Origin: an uncultured Pseudovibrio sp.
GTDB lineage: Bacteria > Pseudomonadota > Alphaproteobacteria > Rhizobiales > Stappiaceae
Length of the DNA: 59,573 nt
Assembly (NCBI GenBank): GCA_947496145.1
Contig: CANMBS010000033.1
Span: forward strand, 1 to 59,573
Direction: 5' to 3'
Both the position numbers and the translations under genes were made by a program. Positions within the stretch are counted from its first letter, which is position 1, and the number at the start of each line of letters is the position of its first letter. Of this stretch, positions 34,410-43,734 are shown in pieces. The notes under the pieces were generated by a model. The model was not told the origin of the DNA. It searched no databases and worked only from the letters and a program-made list of their open reading frames with translations.

Positions 34410-34744
34410 CCAGCAAATCAATGCTTGAGGTTGTTGCTTTTGAGGCTTTGGTGCCATCAGAAGATGGTTATGGCAACCATGTTTCCAGCTATGAGCAACG
34501 CTTTGAAGAGCGGGCGCATTTTAAATACCTGCGCGGCGGCGAACGTGTCATTGCAGCTCGTCTGGAAGGTGTTCAGCCTGTTGTTGTTACAATCTGGCGC
34601 ACTCCGGATACTGAGGCGATCCAAACCAGTTGGCGTATGAAAGATCTGCAAACCGGAACCATCTACGCAATCCGGGCCAAAATTCCAACCGATGATCGGC
34701 TTTACTTTGAGCTGACCTGTGAGAGCGGCAATATCAATGGTTAA
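34406..34744 (+). CDS. Head closure / head-tail adaptor protein
   Basis: 112 residues, beta-rich. The ERAHFKYLRGGERVIAARLE block and RMKDLQTGTIYAIR block match SPP1 gp16-like head-tail joining proteins. Gene order supports the assignment. Confidence 0.8.
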   Translation: MTSKSMLEVVAFEALVPSEDGYGNHVSSYEQRFEERAHFKYLRGGERVIAARLEGVQPVVVTIWRTPDTEAIQTSWRMKDLQTGTIYAIRAKIPTDDRLYFELTCESGNING

Positions 34745-35180
34745 GGGTGAACAGGAACTCAAGCGCTTTATGCGCAAAACCCTGCCTGGTGCTGTCAAAA
34801 AAGCAGCCCGGCAGGCCATGGAGGAAGGTGCAGAGCGTATTGTGCAACGTATGCGCCTTAGTGTTCCTAAAGATCAGGGGGGGCTGCTGGCAAGTATCGG
34901 CTGGACATGGGGTGCTCCGCCGGATGGCGCAATGGTGGTTGGAGAAGTTGGTGAAACAAAGCATGGGCTGCGTATCGTCATTTACGCAGGCAACAAGAGC
35001 ACGATGGTGACCAACAAGCGCGGCATTGAGTTTCAAAATGCGCTGATTCAGGAGTTTGGAACCAAAGACCGCAAGGCCACGCCATATTTTTATTCTGTCT
35101 ACCGTTCCCAGAAACGGGCTGTGAAGTCGCTGATCACCCGGCGCATCAATAAGGCAATCAAGGCTCTGAATGATGGCTAA
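34737..35180 (+). CDS. HK97 gp10-like tail-completion/neck protein
   Basis: 147 residues from ATG at 34737, overlapping the adaptor end. The segments RIVQRMRLSVPKDQGGLLAS and YAGNKSTMVTNKRGIEFQNA, LIQEFGTKDRKATPYFY are the HK97-gp10 landmarks. It caps or joins the tail to the head. Confidence 0.85.
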   Translation: MVKGEQELKRFMRKTLPGAVKKAARQAMEEGAERIVQRMRLSVPKDQGGLLASIGWTWGAPPDGAMVVGEVGETKHGLRIVIYAGNKSTMVTNKRGIEFQNALIQEFGTKDRKATPYFYSVYRSQKRAVKSLITRRINKAIKALNDG

Positions 35181-35607
35181 TCCTGATTTGGAACTCCAGA
35201 AGGCAATTAATGATGCTTTGAGAGGAGATGCTGCGCTCATGAAATTGGTTCACCGTGTTTATGATAGCGTGAAAGTTTCAAGTGAAGCGTCCGGGAATGG
35301 AGCTCCATGGGGCGAGCTGGATGGCTATGTGAGCTTTGGCCCTGAAGATGGGACCGAGGATCGGCACGACTGTTTCACCATTGAAGAGGTCACCTTCCAG
35401 ATTGACTGCTGGTCCAGACGACCTGGCAAGACGCATGTAAAGCAGATTTTGCGTGCGGTACGCAATGTGTTGAGCGGTGCTGAGCTTCCTCTTCCATCCT
35501 TTGGCAATGTGCTTTCAGAGCTGGTGCTGCAAAGGATTGTTCCTGATCCGGAGGAGGGCGTCACACATGGAATTTTGCAGTTCACTTTTGAAATCCAAAT
35601 TCAATAG
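35170..35607 (+). CDS. Tail terminator-like protein (DUF3168)
   Basis: 145 residues. N-terminal ELQKAINDALRGDAALMKLV, then GPEDGTEDRHDCFTIEEVTF and DCWSRRPGKTHVKQI, typical of DUF3168 tail-completion proteins. It overlaps the gp10-like gene by 11 bases. Confidence 0.85.
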   Translation: MMANPDLELQKAINDALRGDAALMKLVHRVYDSVKVSSEASGNGAPWGELDGYVSFGPEDGTEDRHDCFTIEEVTFQIDCWSRRPGKTHVKQILRAVRNVLSGAELPLPSFGNVLSELVLQRIVPDPEEGVTHGILQFTFEIQIQ

Positions 35608-35622
35608 CAAAAGAGGTTTGTC

Positions 35623-36069
35623 ATGGTGAAGCCGACAACAGAACGTTTTGAAGACATGGTTCTTGAGGTCGATTTTGAAGAAAACGGCACCTATAGCAGG
35701 ATCTGCGGACTGAAGGGGGTCACAATCAAACGTCAGGCGAACATTGATGAGACTGAGATCGTGGATTGTGAAGATGAAAGCAAGCCTAATGAGATCCTCA
35801 GTGATGTGCGTTCTGTGAAGGTGTCTGTATCAGCAGAAGGGACATGGGCGCAGCAGTCACATGGCAAGATGCTCAAGTGGTTCTATTCGGCAAAGCATTT
35901 ACCTATTCGCCTTGGCAATTTGAAAGCAGCATCTGGCGATCCTGAATGGGAGAAGGCACCTGCAATCCTGTCCCAGATTGATCAGTCACGTTCTGACGGC
36001 AAGGGGCGTGTGACCTCTTCTGTTGAGATTGCCATGGTTGGCACTCCTGAGATTGAAAACAAAGCCTGA
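35623..36069 (+). CDS. Major tail tube protein
   Basis: 148 residues, beta-sandwich type (GLKGVTIKRQANIDETEIVD, VSVSAEGTWAQQSHGKML). Position between the DUF3168 gene and the tail chaperone and the small size fit a siphovirus tail tube subunit. Confidence 0.82.
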   Translation: MVKPTTERFEDMVLEVDFEENGTYSRICGLKGVTIKRQANIDETEIVDCEDESKPNEILSDVRSVKVSVSAEGTWAQQSHGKMLKWFYSAKHLPIRLGNLKAASGDPEWEKAPAILSQIDQSRSDGKGRVTSSVEIAMVGTPEIENKA

Positions 36070-36078
36070 GGTTAGTCC

Positions 36079-36465
36079 ATGGAAGCTAAAAGCATTGAAT
36101 GGATTGGCGGAGAGCATGAGTTTGCGCTGAACATCGGTCAGCTTCGTGCTTTGCAGAAGAACTGCAACGCTGGTCCTGAGACTATTCTCCTGCGCATCAC
36201 AGCGGGGACATGGTTCATTGATGATCTGATTGAGACTTTACGTCAGGGTCTGATCGGGGCGGGAATGGCAAACAAGGAAGCGGGGCCGATGATCATGCAC
36301 CTGTTTGAGTTGCATGGGGCGCTGGAGTTCAAACCGACTGCAATTGAAATCCTGACCAACGCTCTGGTGGGGGAGGAGGATGATCCTGTGGGGGAGCTGG
36401 ACGGGGTGAGGCAACAGGAGAACTCTGGCAGTTCTCAAAGTTTTACAAACGGGGAGCCGCAATAG
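36079..36465 (+). CDS. Tail assembly chaperone, GTA gp10-like
   Basis: 128 residues. The N-terminal domain (EFALNIGQLRALQKNCNAGP, ETIRQGLIGAGM type) matches the GTA_gp10 family that binds the tape measure during tail assembly. The last 25 residues are low complexity, and the -1 frame opens into a well-formed extension (36384-36620), so this is probably the unshifted product of a frameshift pair. Confidence 0.82.
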   Translation: MEAKSIEWIGGEHEFALNIGQLRALQKNCNAGPETILLRITAGTWFIDDLIETLRQGLIGAGMANKEAGPMIMHLFELHGALEFKPTAIEILTNALVGEEDDPVGELDGVRQQENSGSSQSFTNGEPQ

Positions 36466-36620
36466 GCTTCACTCCGCGAGATATCGATCAGATGAGCCTA
36501 TGGGAATATGTGGCCTGTGTTGAAGGTTATAACGAAGCCCATGGCAGCAAATCTCATGGTTCCGGTGGCAAGTCATATACAGACGAAGACCTGAGGGAAA
36601 TGGGTATTGAAGGGTTTTAA
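36384..36620 (+). CDS. -1 frame extension of the tail assembly chaperone
   Basis: The -1 frame is open from just after a TGA at 36381-36383 to a TAA at 36618. It reads LWQFSKFYKRGAAIGFTPRD, then MSLWEYVACVEGYNEAHG, which looks like the tail-chaperone extension (lambda G-T style). There is no good start codon before the conserved part; an ATG at 36492 would lose it. Candidate slip stretches are GGGGG at 36390-36394, GGGG at 36403-36406 and TTTT at 36441-36444. None is a perfect X-XXY-YYZ heptamer. Confidence 0.65.
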   Translation, partial: SCGGAGRGEATGELWQFSKFYKRGAAIGFTPRDIDQMSLWEYVACVEGYNEAHGSKSHGSGGKSYTDEDLREMGIEGF

Positions 36621-36623
36621 GTG

Positions 36624-38864
36624 ATGGCGAAAACGGCTGGCTTGGAAGTCTCTTTAAATGCAACCTGGAAGCAGTTTATCGATCAGGTGCTTCGGGCAGA
36701 AAGTGCAGCGGTAAAATCTGCCAAACGGATGGAAGCACGAAACAAGAAGCTTCAGGAGCAACTTGATCGTGCCAATGAGAAGTTTGCAAAACTTCAGGAA
36801 TCCGCTGGTCGTATGAATGACAACGTTGCCAGATTGGGTAAATCCTCTCAAAGCGCCGGAAAGGAAATGCAGGGCGTTTTCAATGTTTCAAAGGCTGGCC
36901 GTTTTGCTATCCAAAACACTGCTGCTCAGGTTTCTGATATGGCGGTGCAGTTTGAGATGGGAACGGATCCGATGCGGGTTATGGGGCAGCAGATACCCCA
37001 GCTTGTTGCCGGGTTTGGTGCTTTGAGTGGTTCAATTGGCGTCCTCATGCCACTTCTTGGCGTGATTGCTGGGATTGGCTTCCCATTAGCCGCGATCTTG
37101 CTCAACATGGGTGATAATGCAGAAGAGGGCAGCAAGAAAGTCGATGCTTTCACCAAGGCATTTAACGATGCTGAAAGCGCGATCTCTCGTGCAAATAGCT
37201 CGATTGCAGATTATTCAAAAAATGGGCTGGAAAATATCCGCGACAAGTACGGCGAAGTCACAACCGCTGTGCTCGATCTTGTGGCGGCTCTGGCAGAGCT
37301 GGATTCTAAGGCCGCTCAATCGAAAACAGATAAGGCTTTAGATACTTTCTTTGATGACTTCCTGGCCGGAAATGAAGCTTTTGCTGAGCTGGAACTCCAG
37401 CTTAAGAAGTATCAGTCTATTCAGTACCGCATTGCGCAACTCAGCGATCCTCTCAGTCAATCCCGGTCTATTGATGTAATCGGGCTTGAAGGTGTTGAGC
37501 AGACCCTGAAAGAGCTTAACAGCGAGCTGGAAGCTTCTTCTGATCTCATCAAGGTCTGGGCTAGTGAAATGGCTGCGCTTGAAGAGGCAAGAGCAAAAGG
37601 CAACATGGAGCGGGTTGCTGAGGCACTTGCAAAGATGCGCGAAATCCTGACGAAGTTGCCTGATGAGAAACTGGCGGATGTGGGCAAAGAACTTGCTCGG
37701 GTGGAAAGCATCGCCCGCCAGTCAGTCAACACGACCAAGCGGCTGCAACATGCCACGGAAGGTGTCGGTCTAAAAGAGCTGGCCTCCGATGCGATGAGCA
37801 TGGCAAATGAAATCACTCGTGCAGCAGATGCACTAGAGGTCATGCGTCGCAGCGGTCTGACGTCGCTGGAAGATGCGCAGGTTCGCCTGAAATACAAAGA
37901 TGATCCGGTTGGGCGGGCCGGGGCTTTGGCAGCTTTAGAGTTTGACCGCAACACCCACGCTCTTGCCCAGACAGTTGGCCCGACAGGTGGCACCCAGCTT
38001 GCGAAAGAACGTGAAGAGCATATCCGCAGGGCGCGGGAGCTGGCTCGCTTAACCGAAGCTGCGCGACCACCGAAAAAGAGGCCGGATGTTCTTGGTGTTG
38101 GAGATCAGGAGGTCACCGCTTTAGAGCGGCGGCTTGATATGCTGGGGCGCACCCGTGAAGAGGTCGCGGCGCTGACAACGAAGTACAGACTTCTTGATAT
38201 GGCAAAGCAGCAAGGACTGGATCTGGATGAGCGCTCTGTTCAAACGGGTTTGACGCTTCGCGAAGAAATTGAAGCACGCTCGAAATCGGTTGCAAATCTG
38301 GCTGGAGAGATCGAAGAGCAGACACGTCAAAGCCGCATGATGGTTGGAGTAAACCAGACACTTACAAGTTCATTATCTGATGTGATCTTCGAAGGTGAGC
38401 GGTTCATAGATGTGCTTGGCAGTATGGGCAAAGAGCTGAGCAAGATGCTGCTGCAAGCCTCATTCACCGACATGACGACTGCGGTCAGTGGGGGCGCTCA
38501 AGGCGGTTTTCTGTCCTCTTTGCTCTCCACGTTCGGCGGTTTCTTCTCTGAAGGGGGCAATCTGGGTGCTGGAAAGTGGGGCATTGCAGGTGAGGGCGGC
38601 GTTCCTGAGATCGTGCATGGTCCAGCCACGATCACACCTTTTCATAAGCTTGCGCAAGCAAGGGGTGCTGGTGATGCAGCAAGCTTGCATGTGAAGATAG
38701 ATGCCGCTCCTGAGCTTTATGCGAAAATGTCCCATGTTGCAGGCGTTGTGGTGCAGGGGGCAGCTCCGAAAATTGCAGGTGCTGCTATCCAGCAAAGCCG
38801 CCAGCACACAGTCGGTGACATAAACAGCTACAACAACAACCGGGGCAGTGATCATCGTGTCTGA
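36624..38864 (+). CDS. Tail tape measure protein
   Basis: 746 residues. The N-terminal coiled coil (AESAAVKSAKRMEARNKKLQ) is followed by hydrophobic segments near 130-170 (SIGVLMPLLGVIAGIGFPLA), long helical heptads to about 590 and a C-terminal Gly/Ala-rich end (LSTFGGFFSEGGNLGAGKWG). About 746 residues at roughly 1.5 angstrom per residue implies a tail of about 110 nm. ATG at 36624 rather than GTG at 36621. Confidence 0.9.
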   Translation: MAKTAGLEVSLNATWKQFIDQVLRAESAAVKSAKRMEARNKKLQEQLDRANEKFAKLQESAGRMNDNVARLGKSSQSAGKEMQGVFNVSKAGRFAIQNTAAQVSDMAVQFEMGTDPMRVMGQQIPQLVAGFGALSGSIGVLMPLLGVIAGIGFPLAAILLNMGDNAEEGSKKVDAFTKAFNDAESAISRANSSIADYSKNGLENIRDKYGEVTTAVLDLVAALAELDSKAAQSKTDKALDTFFDDFLAGNEAFAELELQLKKYQSIQYRIAQLSDPLSQSRSIDVIGLEGVEQTLKELNSELEASSDLIKVWASEMAALEEARAKGNMERVAEALAKMREILTKLPDEKLADVGKELARVESIARQSVNTTKRLQHATEGVGLKELASDAMSMANEITRAADALEVMRRSGLTSLEDAQVRLKYKDDPVGRAGALAALEFDRNTHALAQTVGPTGGTQLAKEREEHIRRARELARLTEAARPPKKRPDVLGVGDQEVTALERRLDMLGRTREEVAALTTKYRLLDMAKQQGLDLDERSVQTGLTLREEIEARSKSVANLAGEIEEQTRQSRMMVGVNQTLTSSLSDVIFEGERFIDVLGSMGKELSKMLLQASFTDMTTAVSGGAQGGFLSSLLSTFGGFFSEGGNLGAGKWGIAGEGGVPEIVHGPATITPFHKLAQARGAGDAASLHVKIDAAPELYAKMSHVAGVVVQGAAPKIAGAAIQQSRQHTVGDINSYNNNRGSDHRV

Positions 38865-39570
38865 AATCGTGCATTGGCCTTATGCGTTGTTCCGCGCTCA
38901 AGGCGAGCCTGCTTTCTTAAAAAGCCCTGTGACCCGTGTCGGCGGGCGTACGTTGGGTGGATATGAACTAACGGCTCGCACAGATCTGGGTTTTTGGCGG
39001 CACACCATGCCGAATGTACTTATTCGCACGCGCAGCCTTGCACAAAAGGAAGCATGGAACGCAATCAGCACGGCACTGGGAGGTCGCGCTGGTCTGGTTG
39101 TTATGTCGGCCTATCACGTCAGTTCCCGGCTGCAAAAACTCGCCAAACAGCTTAAGTCGGAACAGACTTTTTCTGACGGAACAACCTTTTCTGACGGGGC
39201 TGGATTTACCGGAGAGCCGCCATTGGTGGAGATGGCTGAGGATGCACAGATCGGGGCAACTGTTGTGAAGCTGCGAGCGCTCAAAGATGATATCCAGCTG
39301 TCGGGGGTGAAGTTCAGCCACCGTTACGCGCTCCATGAAACAGGTCCGGTTCTGGAGCAATATGGCAATGTGGTGCGGGTGCCTGTTTACCCCGCCATGC
39401 GTCGCAAGATATCAGCGGGTGCGCTTTTGATCATAAGTGAGCCGTCGTGTCTGATGCATCCGGCTTCTGATAACGAGATGGACGTTCAGTTCGGTCTGGG
39501 TGTTTACACTCATAAAACCCTCAACTTTGTCGAAGCGCTCGACTTTTGGAATGAGCAGGCAAAATCATGA
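38848..39570 (+). CDS. Tail protein of unknown function
   Basis: 240 residues from a GTG overlapping the tape measure end. Beta-rich, with a short tandem TFSDG repeat (EQTFSDGTTFSDGAGF). It holds the minor-tail position between tape measure and the DUF6950 gene. No family firmly recognised. Confidence 0.7.
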   Translation: MIIVSEIVHWPYALFRAQGEPAFLKSPVTRVGGRTLGGYELTARTDLGFWRHTMPNVLIRTRSLAQKEAWNAISTALGGRAGLVVMSAYHVSSRLQKLAKQLKSEQTFSDGTTFSDGAGFTGEPPLVEMAEDAQIGATVVKLRALKDDIQLSGVKFSHRYALHETGPVLEQYGNVVRVPVYPAMRRKISAGALLIISEPSCLMHPASDNEMDVQFGLGVYTHKTLNFVEALDFWNEQAKS

Positions 39571-40154
39571 GTGGCCGGAGTGTAATGATCCTTGTGCGCA
39601 TGATGCTTCCCGGCGAAACCGTGCGCTTATGGTTTGGCTCAGGTCCTCATATAGATCAGGATGATGTGTTGTGGCTGGGAGCGGGAGAGCTGCCTCGTGA
39701 TGCGCTCAGTGGTATTCAGTATGCATTTGCAGGTGAGGCGTCCGTCATCGATCTGGGGCTGTCTGCGGTTTCTCCTCAGGTCTCAGATATGGCCTATGAA
39801 GAGACGCAGGAAAAAGATGTTATCGGGTCAAAGGTGCAAATCCTGCTGCAATCTTGCAATGAGTGGTTTGAGCCGTTGGGCAGTCCGCCAAAGGTCAAGT
39901 TCACTGGCGAGATTATTGATATCATCTTTGATGAGGTCGCCGTTGATGATCCTGTGGAGCCTCACATTCGCTACCGTGTCATCTTAAAGATCGGCAATGC
40001 CTTTCATGCGCGGCGATCCCGGCGCAACTCAGTCTTATCTGATGCTGACCAGCAGGCAAGATCCAGACAGTTAAACCCAAGTCTGTCACCTGACCTGTTT
40101 TGCAAGCAAATCACCCTCATGGGAGAGAAGACAATCACATGGCCACGTGCTTAA
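39567..40154 (+). CDS. Tail protein of unknown function
   Basis: 195 residues, beta-rich in the first two thirds (LRLWFGSGPHIDQDDVLWLG type), with a basic tail. ATGA overlap with the upstream gene and overlap of 16 bases with the DUF6950 gene. The position corresponds to a minor tail protein of lambda-like tail tips. Confidence 0.68.
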   Translation: MSGRSVMILVRMMLPGETVRLWFGSGPHIDQDDVLWLGAGELPRDALSGIQYAFAGEASVIDLGLSAVSPQVSDMAYEETQEKDVIGSKVQILLQSCNEWFEPLGSPPKVKFTGEIIDIIFDEVAVDDPVEPHIRYRVILKIGNAFHARRSRRNSVLSDADQQARSRQLNPSLSPDLFCKQITLMGEKTITWPRA

Positions 40155-40543
40155 TCAAGCTGGAAAACTGGCTGCAGGAGCGTGCGCAGGTTCCCTTCGA
40201 TTATGAGCACAACAACTGCGCGATTGCCCTTGCCGACTGGGCTGTTGCCAATGGCTACCGCGATGGCGCAGCCACCTATCGTGGCTGGTGCAAAAGCGAA
40301 CAAGACATGGTGGCGCTGGTGCGCTCCTATGGCGGGCTTTCTGTTCTGGTGGGGTTTTGTGCTCAAAAGGCAGGGCTTGTTGAGGCGAGGCAGCGGCAGA
40401 TCGGAACGATAGGAGTGATTGGTGCCCGCAGTAACCTTCTCTTGCAATGGGGCGGCATCTGGGACGGGTCGCGGTGGCAGGTGCATGGCAAAGAAGGGTT
40501 TGCCCCGGTTTTTGCACCAGTCCTGAAAATGTGGAGCGTTTAA
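40139..40543 (+). CDS. DUF6950 / NlpC-like tail-tip protein
   Basis: 134 residues. The block FDYEHNNCAIALADWAVANG resembles the cysteine site of NlpC/P60-like proteins that occupy this place (lambda gpK position). A histidine in WQVHGKEGFAPV may complete the site. Likely involved in local peptidoglycan opening or tail-tip assembly. Confidence 0.78.
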   Translation: MATCLIKLENWLQERAQVPFDYEHNNCAIALADWAVANGYRDGAATYRGWCKSEQDMVALVRSYGGLSVLVGFCAQKAGLVEARQRQIGTIGVIGARSNLLLQWGGIWDGSRWQVHGKEGFAPVFAPVLKMWSV

Positions 40544-42354
40544 TGCCTGAAACGGTTGCTCTTGGTATTGCCTTTCTGGTCTCAAATGGTGCTGCACTGG
40601 TTGGGGCTTCTGTGTCCACGCAGGCTATTTTGGCGGGTGCTGTTGTTTCAACCGCAGGAGTTGCGGTTGTTGGTGCCGGATTATCGGCTGGGGTGAGCCT
40701 GGGGGTAAACGCGCTTTTAGGCAGCGCAAGGCGCGAGCAAAATGCACCAGAATTGCCAAGCGCGGCAGACGGCAAGGTCACCCAGAAGCAAAATGTACCG
40801 CCAAGGGTTTTCATTTACGGGCAGGTGCGCAGGGCAGGTGATCTGCTGTTTTTAGAAGAGCGCAGCGGGACCGCCTACATGGTGATCGCCCATGCCTCGC
40901 ACGAGATTGAAGAATACGTTACGCACTACTTAAGCGGTTCGGCTGTTGAGATTGATGCAAATGGCTATGTCATCAAGTCGCTGAGTAAAGACGAGGATGC
41001 AGGCAAGTACTACAAGCTGAACGGGCGTCCCAAGGTCCAGCTTGTGGAGCGAACCGGAGCAAAGCTTGGTGTGCCTTTTGAGGAACTGAAAACCAAGTTT
41101 CCTGAGCTGTGGTCGGACAATCACCGTGGCGATGGCGTTGCCAGTGTGCTCATGATGTGTAAATCAGTGCACGCCCAGCATCATACAACAGTGTATCCAA
41201 GTGGCTTTCCCAGTCTGAGCGAAGTCATCAAGGGAAAACGGATACTGGACCCGCGTGACAATGTGGAGCGCTATAGTGAAAATCTTGCGCTTCACTATCT
41301 TGATTACCTTCTTGCGCCCTATGGCGACAATCGTTCTCTGGATGAAATCGACCTTGCGGCCTGGAGACATGCAGCAATTGTTGGAGACCGAACGGCACGC
41401 AGCAAAAACGGGAAGATGGAACCGCTTTATCATGGCGGGTTCTGGGGGCGCGAAAGCAATGATCCATCTGATGTGAAGCGTGAGATAGCAGAAGCGGCTG
41501 ACCTGCTGGTTTACACCAATGCTGAGGGCAGGATTTCCGTGCACCCCGGCGAGTGGGTGGAGCCAGACCTGCATATCAGGGGTGAAGCATGTCGAAGTGT
41601 GCGGTTCATTTCAAATCGCGATAAGGCCAATACGGTGCGTGCCGTGAGAGGCAAATGGATCAATCCAGAGTTAGACTTTAATGAAGATGATGCGGTCATC
41701 TGGGGAGACCCGGATGTGCAGGAAGGTGATGCAAGTTCTGATACCGTAGACAATGAATGCATCCAGCGCCACAATCATATACGGCGCATTCAAAAGCTAA
41801 GGTACATTCGCAAGAACGCGCAGCGCGTGAAGATTGTCTGCGATTATTTTGAAAGCGAAGACCTTCCTTACAAGCGCTTTATCAAGATCACCAAGCAGCC
41901 TCAACTGGATGGCGCTTATGTTGAGATCATAGGTCAGCCAGTCTTCAACTTCCACGACTTCGTGCATGAGTTTGAAGGCATCGTAGTGCCGTCATCTATG
42001 TATGACTTCTCACCGGATGATGAAGGTGAAAAGGGCGATCCTCCCGTCAAGATCGGTTCTGAAGCGATCCCGAGCGTTGATGACTTTACAGTCCAGATGA
42101 TCGAGAAAGAGGGCGGTGTGGCAGCACGTGCCAGCTTCACGCGGCTCATGGATTCTCTCGACTACCAGCTTGAATACGTCAAAACCAGCGGTGGCACTGT
42201 GGCTTATGTGACTGCTGATAGCGCTTTGCAGAGCGTTGAAACTGATCTGCTTGTCACAGGTGAAGAGTACCGCTTTCGCATGCGTACACGCTCGGTTCTT
42301 GGACAAAACAGCGACTGGTCAGATGTTCCCGTGGTGGCGGTGGCTTCCTTATAA
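40543..42354 (+). CDS. Tail tip/host specificity protein (gpJ-like)
   Basis: 603 residues. N-terminal hydrophobic Gly/Ala segments (about 8-60), then the J-type block PPRVFIYGQVRRAGDLLFLE and a C-terminal fibronectin-like domain (ASFTRLMDSLDYQLEYVKTS, VTGEEYRFRMRTRS). It is shorter than lambda J and so probably forms the tail-tip baseplate to which the separate fibre attaches. The ATG overlaps the preceding stop by one base. Confidence 0.8.
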   Translation: MPETVALGIAFLVSNGAALVGASVSTQAILAGAVVSTAGVAVVGAGLSAGVSLGVNALLGSARREQNAPELPSAADGKVTQKQNVPPRVFIYGQVRRAGDLLFLEERSGTAYMVIAHASHEIEEYVTHYLSGSAVEIDANGYVIKSLSKDEDAGKYYKLNGRPKVQLVERTGAKLGVPFEELKTKFPELWSDNHRGDGVASVLMMCKSVHAQHHTTVYPSGFPSLSEVIKGKRILDPRDNVERYSENLALHYLDYLLAPYGDNRSLDEIDLAAWRHAAIVGDRTARSKNGKMEPLYHGGFWGRESNDPSDVKREIAEAADLLVYTNAEGRISVHPGEWVEPDLHIRGEACRSVRFISNRDKANTVRAVRGKWINPELDFNEDDAVIWGDPDVQEGDASSDTVDNECIQRHNHIRRIQKLRYIRKNAQRVKIVCDYFESEDLPYKRFIKITKQPQLDGAYVEIIGQPVFNFHDFVHEFEGIVVPSSMYDFSPDDEGEKGDPPVKIGSEAIPSVDDFTVQMIEKEGGVAARASFTRLMDSLDYQLEYVKTSGGTVAYVTADSALQSVETDLLVTGEEYRFRMRTRSVLGQNSDWSDVPVVAVASL

Positions 42355-42375
42355 AATCTAATTCTGGAGCATGGG

Positions 42376-43626
42376 ATGAACATATTCACGAAAGAAATGG
42401 TGTTTCGTAAGTTTAAGACCATGGGTGTTGAGGCTTCAGGGAAACATGAGGTCGATAAGGATGAGGCACAGGAATATTTCGGTCAGCTGGAGATGGCTGC
42501 GTCCTTAGGGGCGGTGATGGCGGAAACCAAAGCTGAATTGCAGGGGGTCACCAACAAGCCTGATTATACGCCGGGGATGGTTGGCGCTGATCCTGATAAG
42601 GCGAACAACGGATACTATCAGTTTAAGGGTGGGACATGGCACTTTGTGCGCGAGTTTCCTGACAGCATTACGCGCCTTATTAATGTTGGGGGAACTGCAA
42701 ACGAAATCCAGACCGAGCTGCGCACGGGCGTGAGCCTGTCCAGTTTAGAGCTTGTGTATTTTGTGCCTGTGAAGAGCAATACTGGCGCGGTTACTCTTAC
42801 CATTGAGAGCAAGGATTACCCGTTGATTAACGGGCTTGGAGCCAACCTCGATCCAGATGACATCCAGCAAGGCTATCCGGCTCTTGTTGCAGTCACAGAA
42901 ACAGGGGCGATCCTGCTTAATCCTGCAAATGTTGAAGCTGTGGCGCTGGCAGCTAAGGCTGGTGCGGTTGAGGCACTAAGGCAGTTCAAAAAGCTCTTTC
43001 TTGATCCTCGTGCCAGCGATCCGGCAACGGATGACGATGGGGAGCCTTTGAAAGTTGGCGCGAGCTACTACAACACGACTTTGAAGAAAACGCGGATATA
43101 CACTCCTGATGGGTGGGATCTGTATGCTCCAGATTACAGCGCCTTCATGCGTAAGGACAAGAATCTTGCAGACCTTCAGGACAAATCTGCGGCGCGGAAT
43201 AATCTGGGGCTGGGAGCGTTGGCGACCTTAGATCAAATCACCAATACCCAGATAGCTCCTAAAACAATTTACGGAAGCAAGCTTGCTGATAACGCGGTGA
43301 CAGATATTGCATTGAACTCCGGCATACTGAACAGGCTGAATGGTTTGCCCAAAGTTGTCGCTATGTATTCCAACATCGGAAGTGGACGGACCTTCAACCT
43401 GTCGTTTACGAATAATGCTTTTGTGTTTGATGATCCACTGCCAGACACGCGCTATGTGGTTCGGGTTGGCGGGCAATACCAGGCCATCGGTAACTCAACC
43501 TTTGTCAATCTTCTTTGTGTGTGGAAAAAAAGTAAGGAGTGGTTTCAGGTGGGCGGTTTTCGGCTGAGCGGGTCGGGGGGTATCAGCACCTTCGAAGGGG
43601 GAATTGAAATAGTGGTTTACAGGTAA
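42376..43626 (+). CDS. Tail fibre protein
   Basis: 416 residues. It contains the collar motif KDKNLADLQDKSAARNNLGL (about residues 257-276), usual in tail fibres, then a C-terminal beta-rich receptor-binding part. The N-terminus contains a helix and an NGYYQFKGGTWHFVREF block. It is followed by a terminator. Confidence 0.82.
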   Translation: MNIFTKEMVFRKFKTMGVEASGKHEVDKDEAQEYFGQLEMAASLGAVMAETKAELQGVTNKPDYTPGMVGADPDKANNGYYQFKGGTWHFVREFPDSITRLINVGGTANEIQTELRTGVSLSSLELVYFVPVKSNTGAVTLTIESKDYPLINGLGANLDPDDIQQGYPALVAVTETGAILLNPANVEAVALAAKAGAVEALRQFKKLFLDPRASDPATDDDGEPLKVGASYYNTTLKKTRIYTPDGWDLYAPDYSAFMRKDKNLADLQDKSAARNNLGLGALATLDQITNTQIAPKTIYGSKLADNAVTDIALNSGILNRLNGLPKVVAMYSNIGSGRTFNLSFTNNAFVFDDPLPDTRYVVRVGGQYQAIGNSTFVNLLCVWKKSKEWFQVGGFRLSGSGGISTFEGGIEIVVYR

Positions 43627-43698
43627 GGCTGCTGACCAGCGGCTTATCCGGAAACACAATCAGTCCAGCCTCAGCATAAGTGAGGCAATCACGATGAC

Positions 43699-43722
43699 GG
43701 CTCCCTTGTGGAGCCCTTTTTT
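43699..43722 (+). terminator. Intrinsic terminator after the tail fibre gene
   Basis: Stem GGCTCC (43699-43704) / GGAGCC (43710-43715), loop CTTGT, then C and six T. It lies between the tail fibre and the endolysin gene, whose ATG is at 43735. Confidence 0.82.
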
Positions 43723-43734
43723 ATGAGGTGATCC

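Noticed and set aside
39150-39200. Short tandem TFSDG repeat as a phase-variable tract
   Set aside because: Only two copies, imperfect at DNA level, inside an intact tail gene; too short to support slippage.
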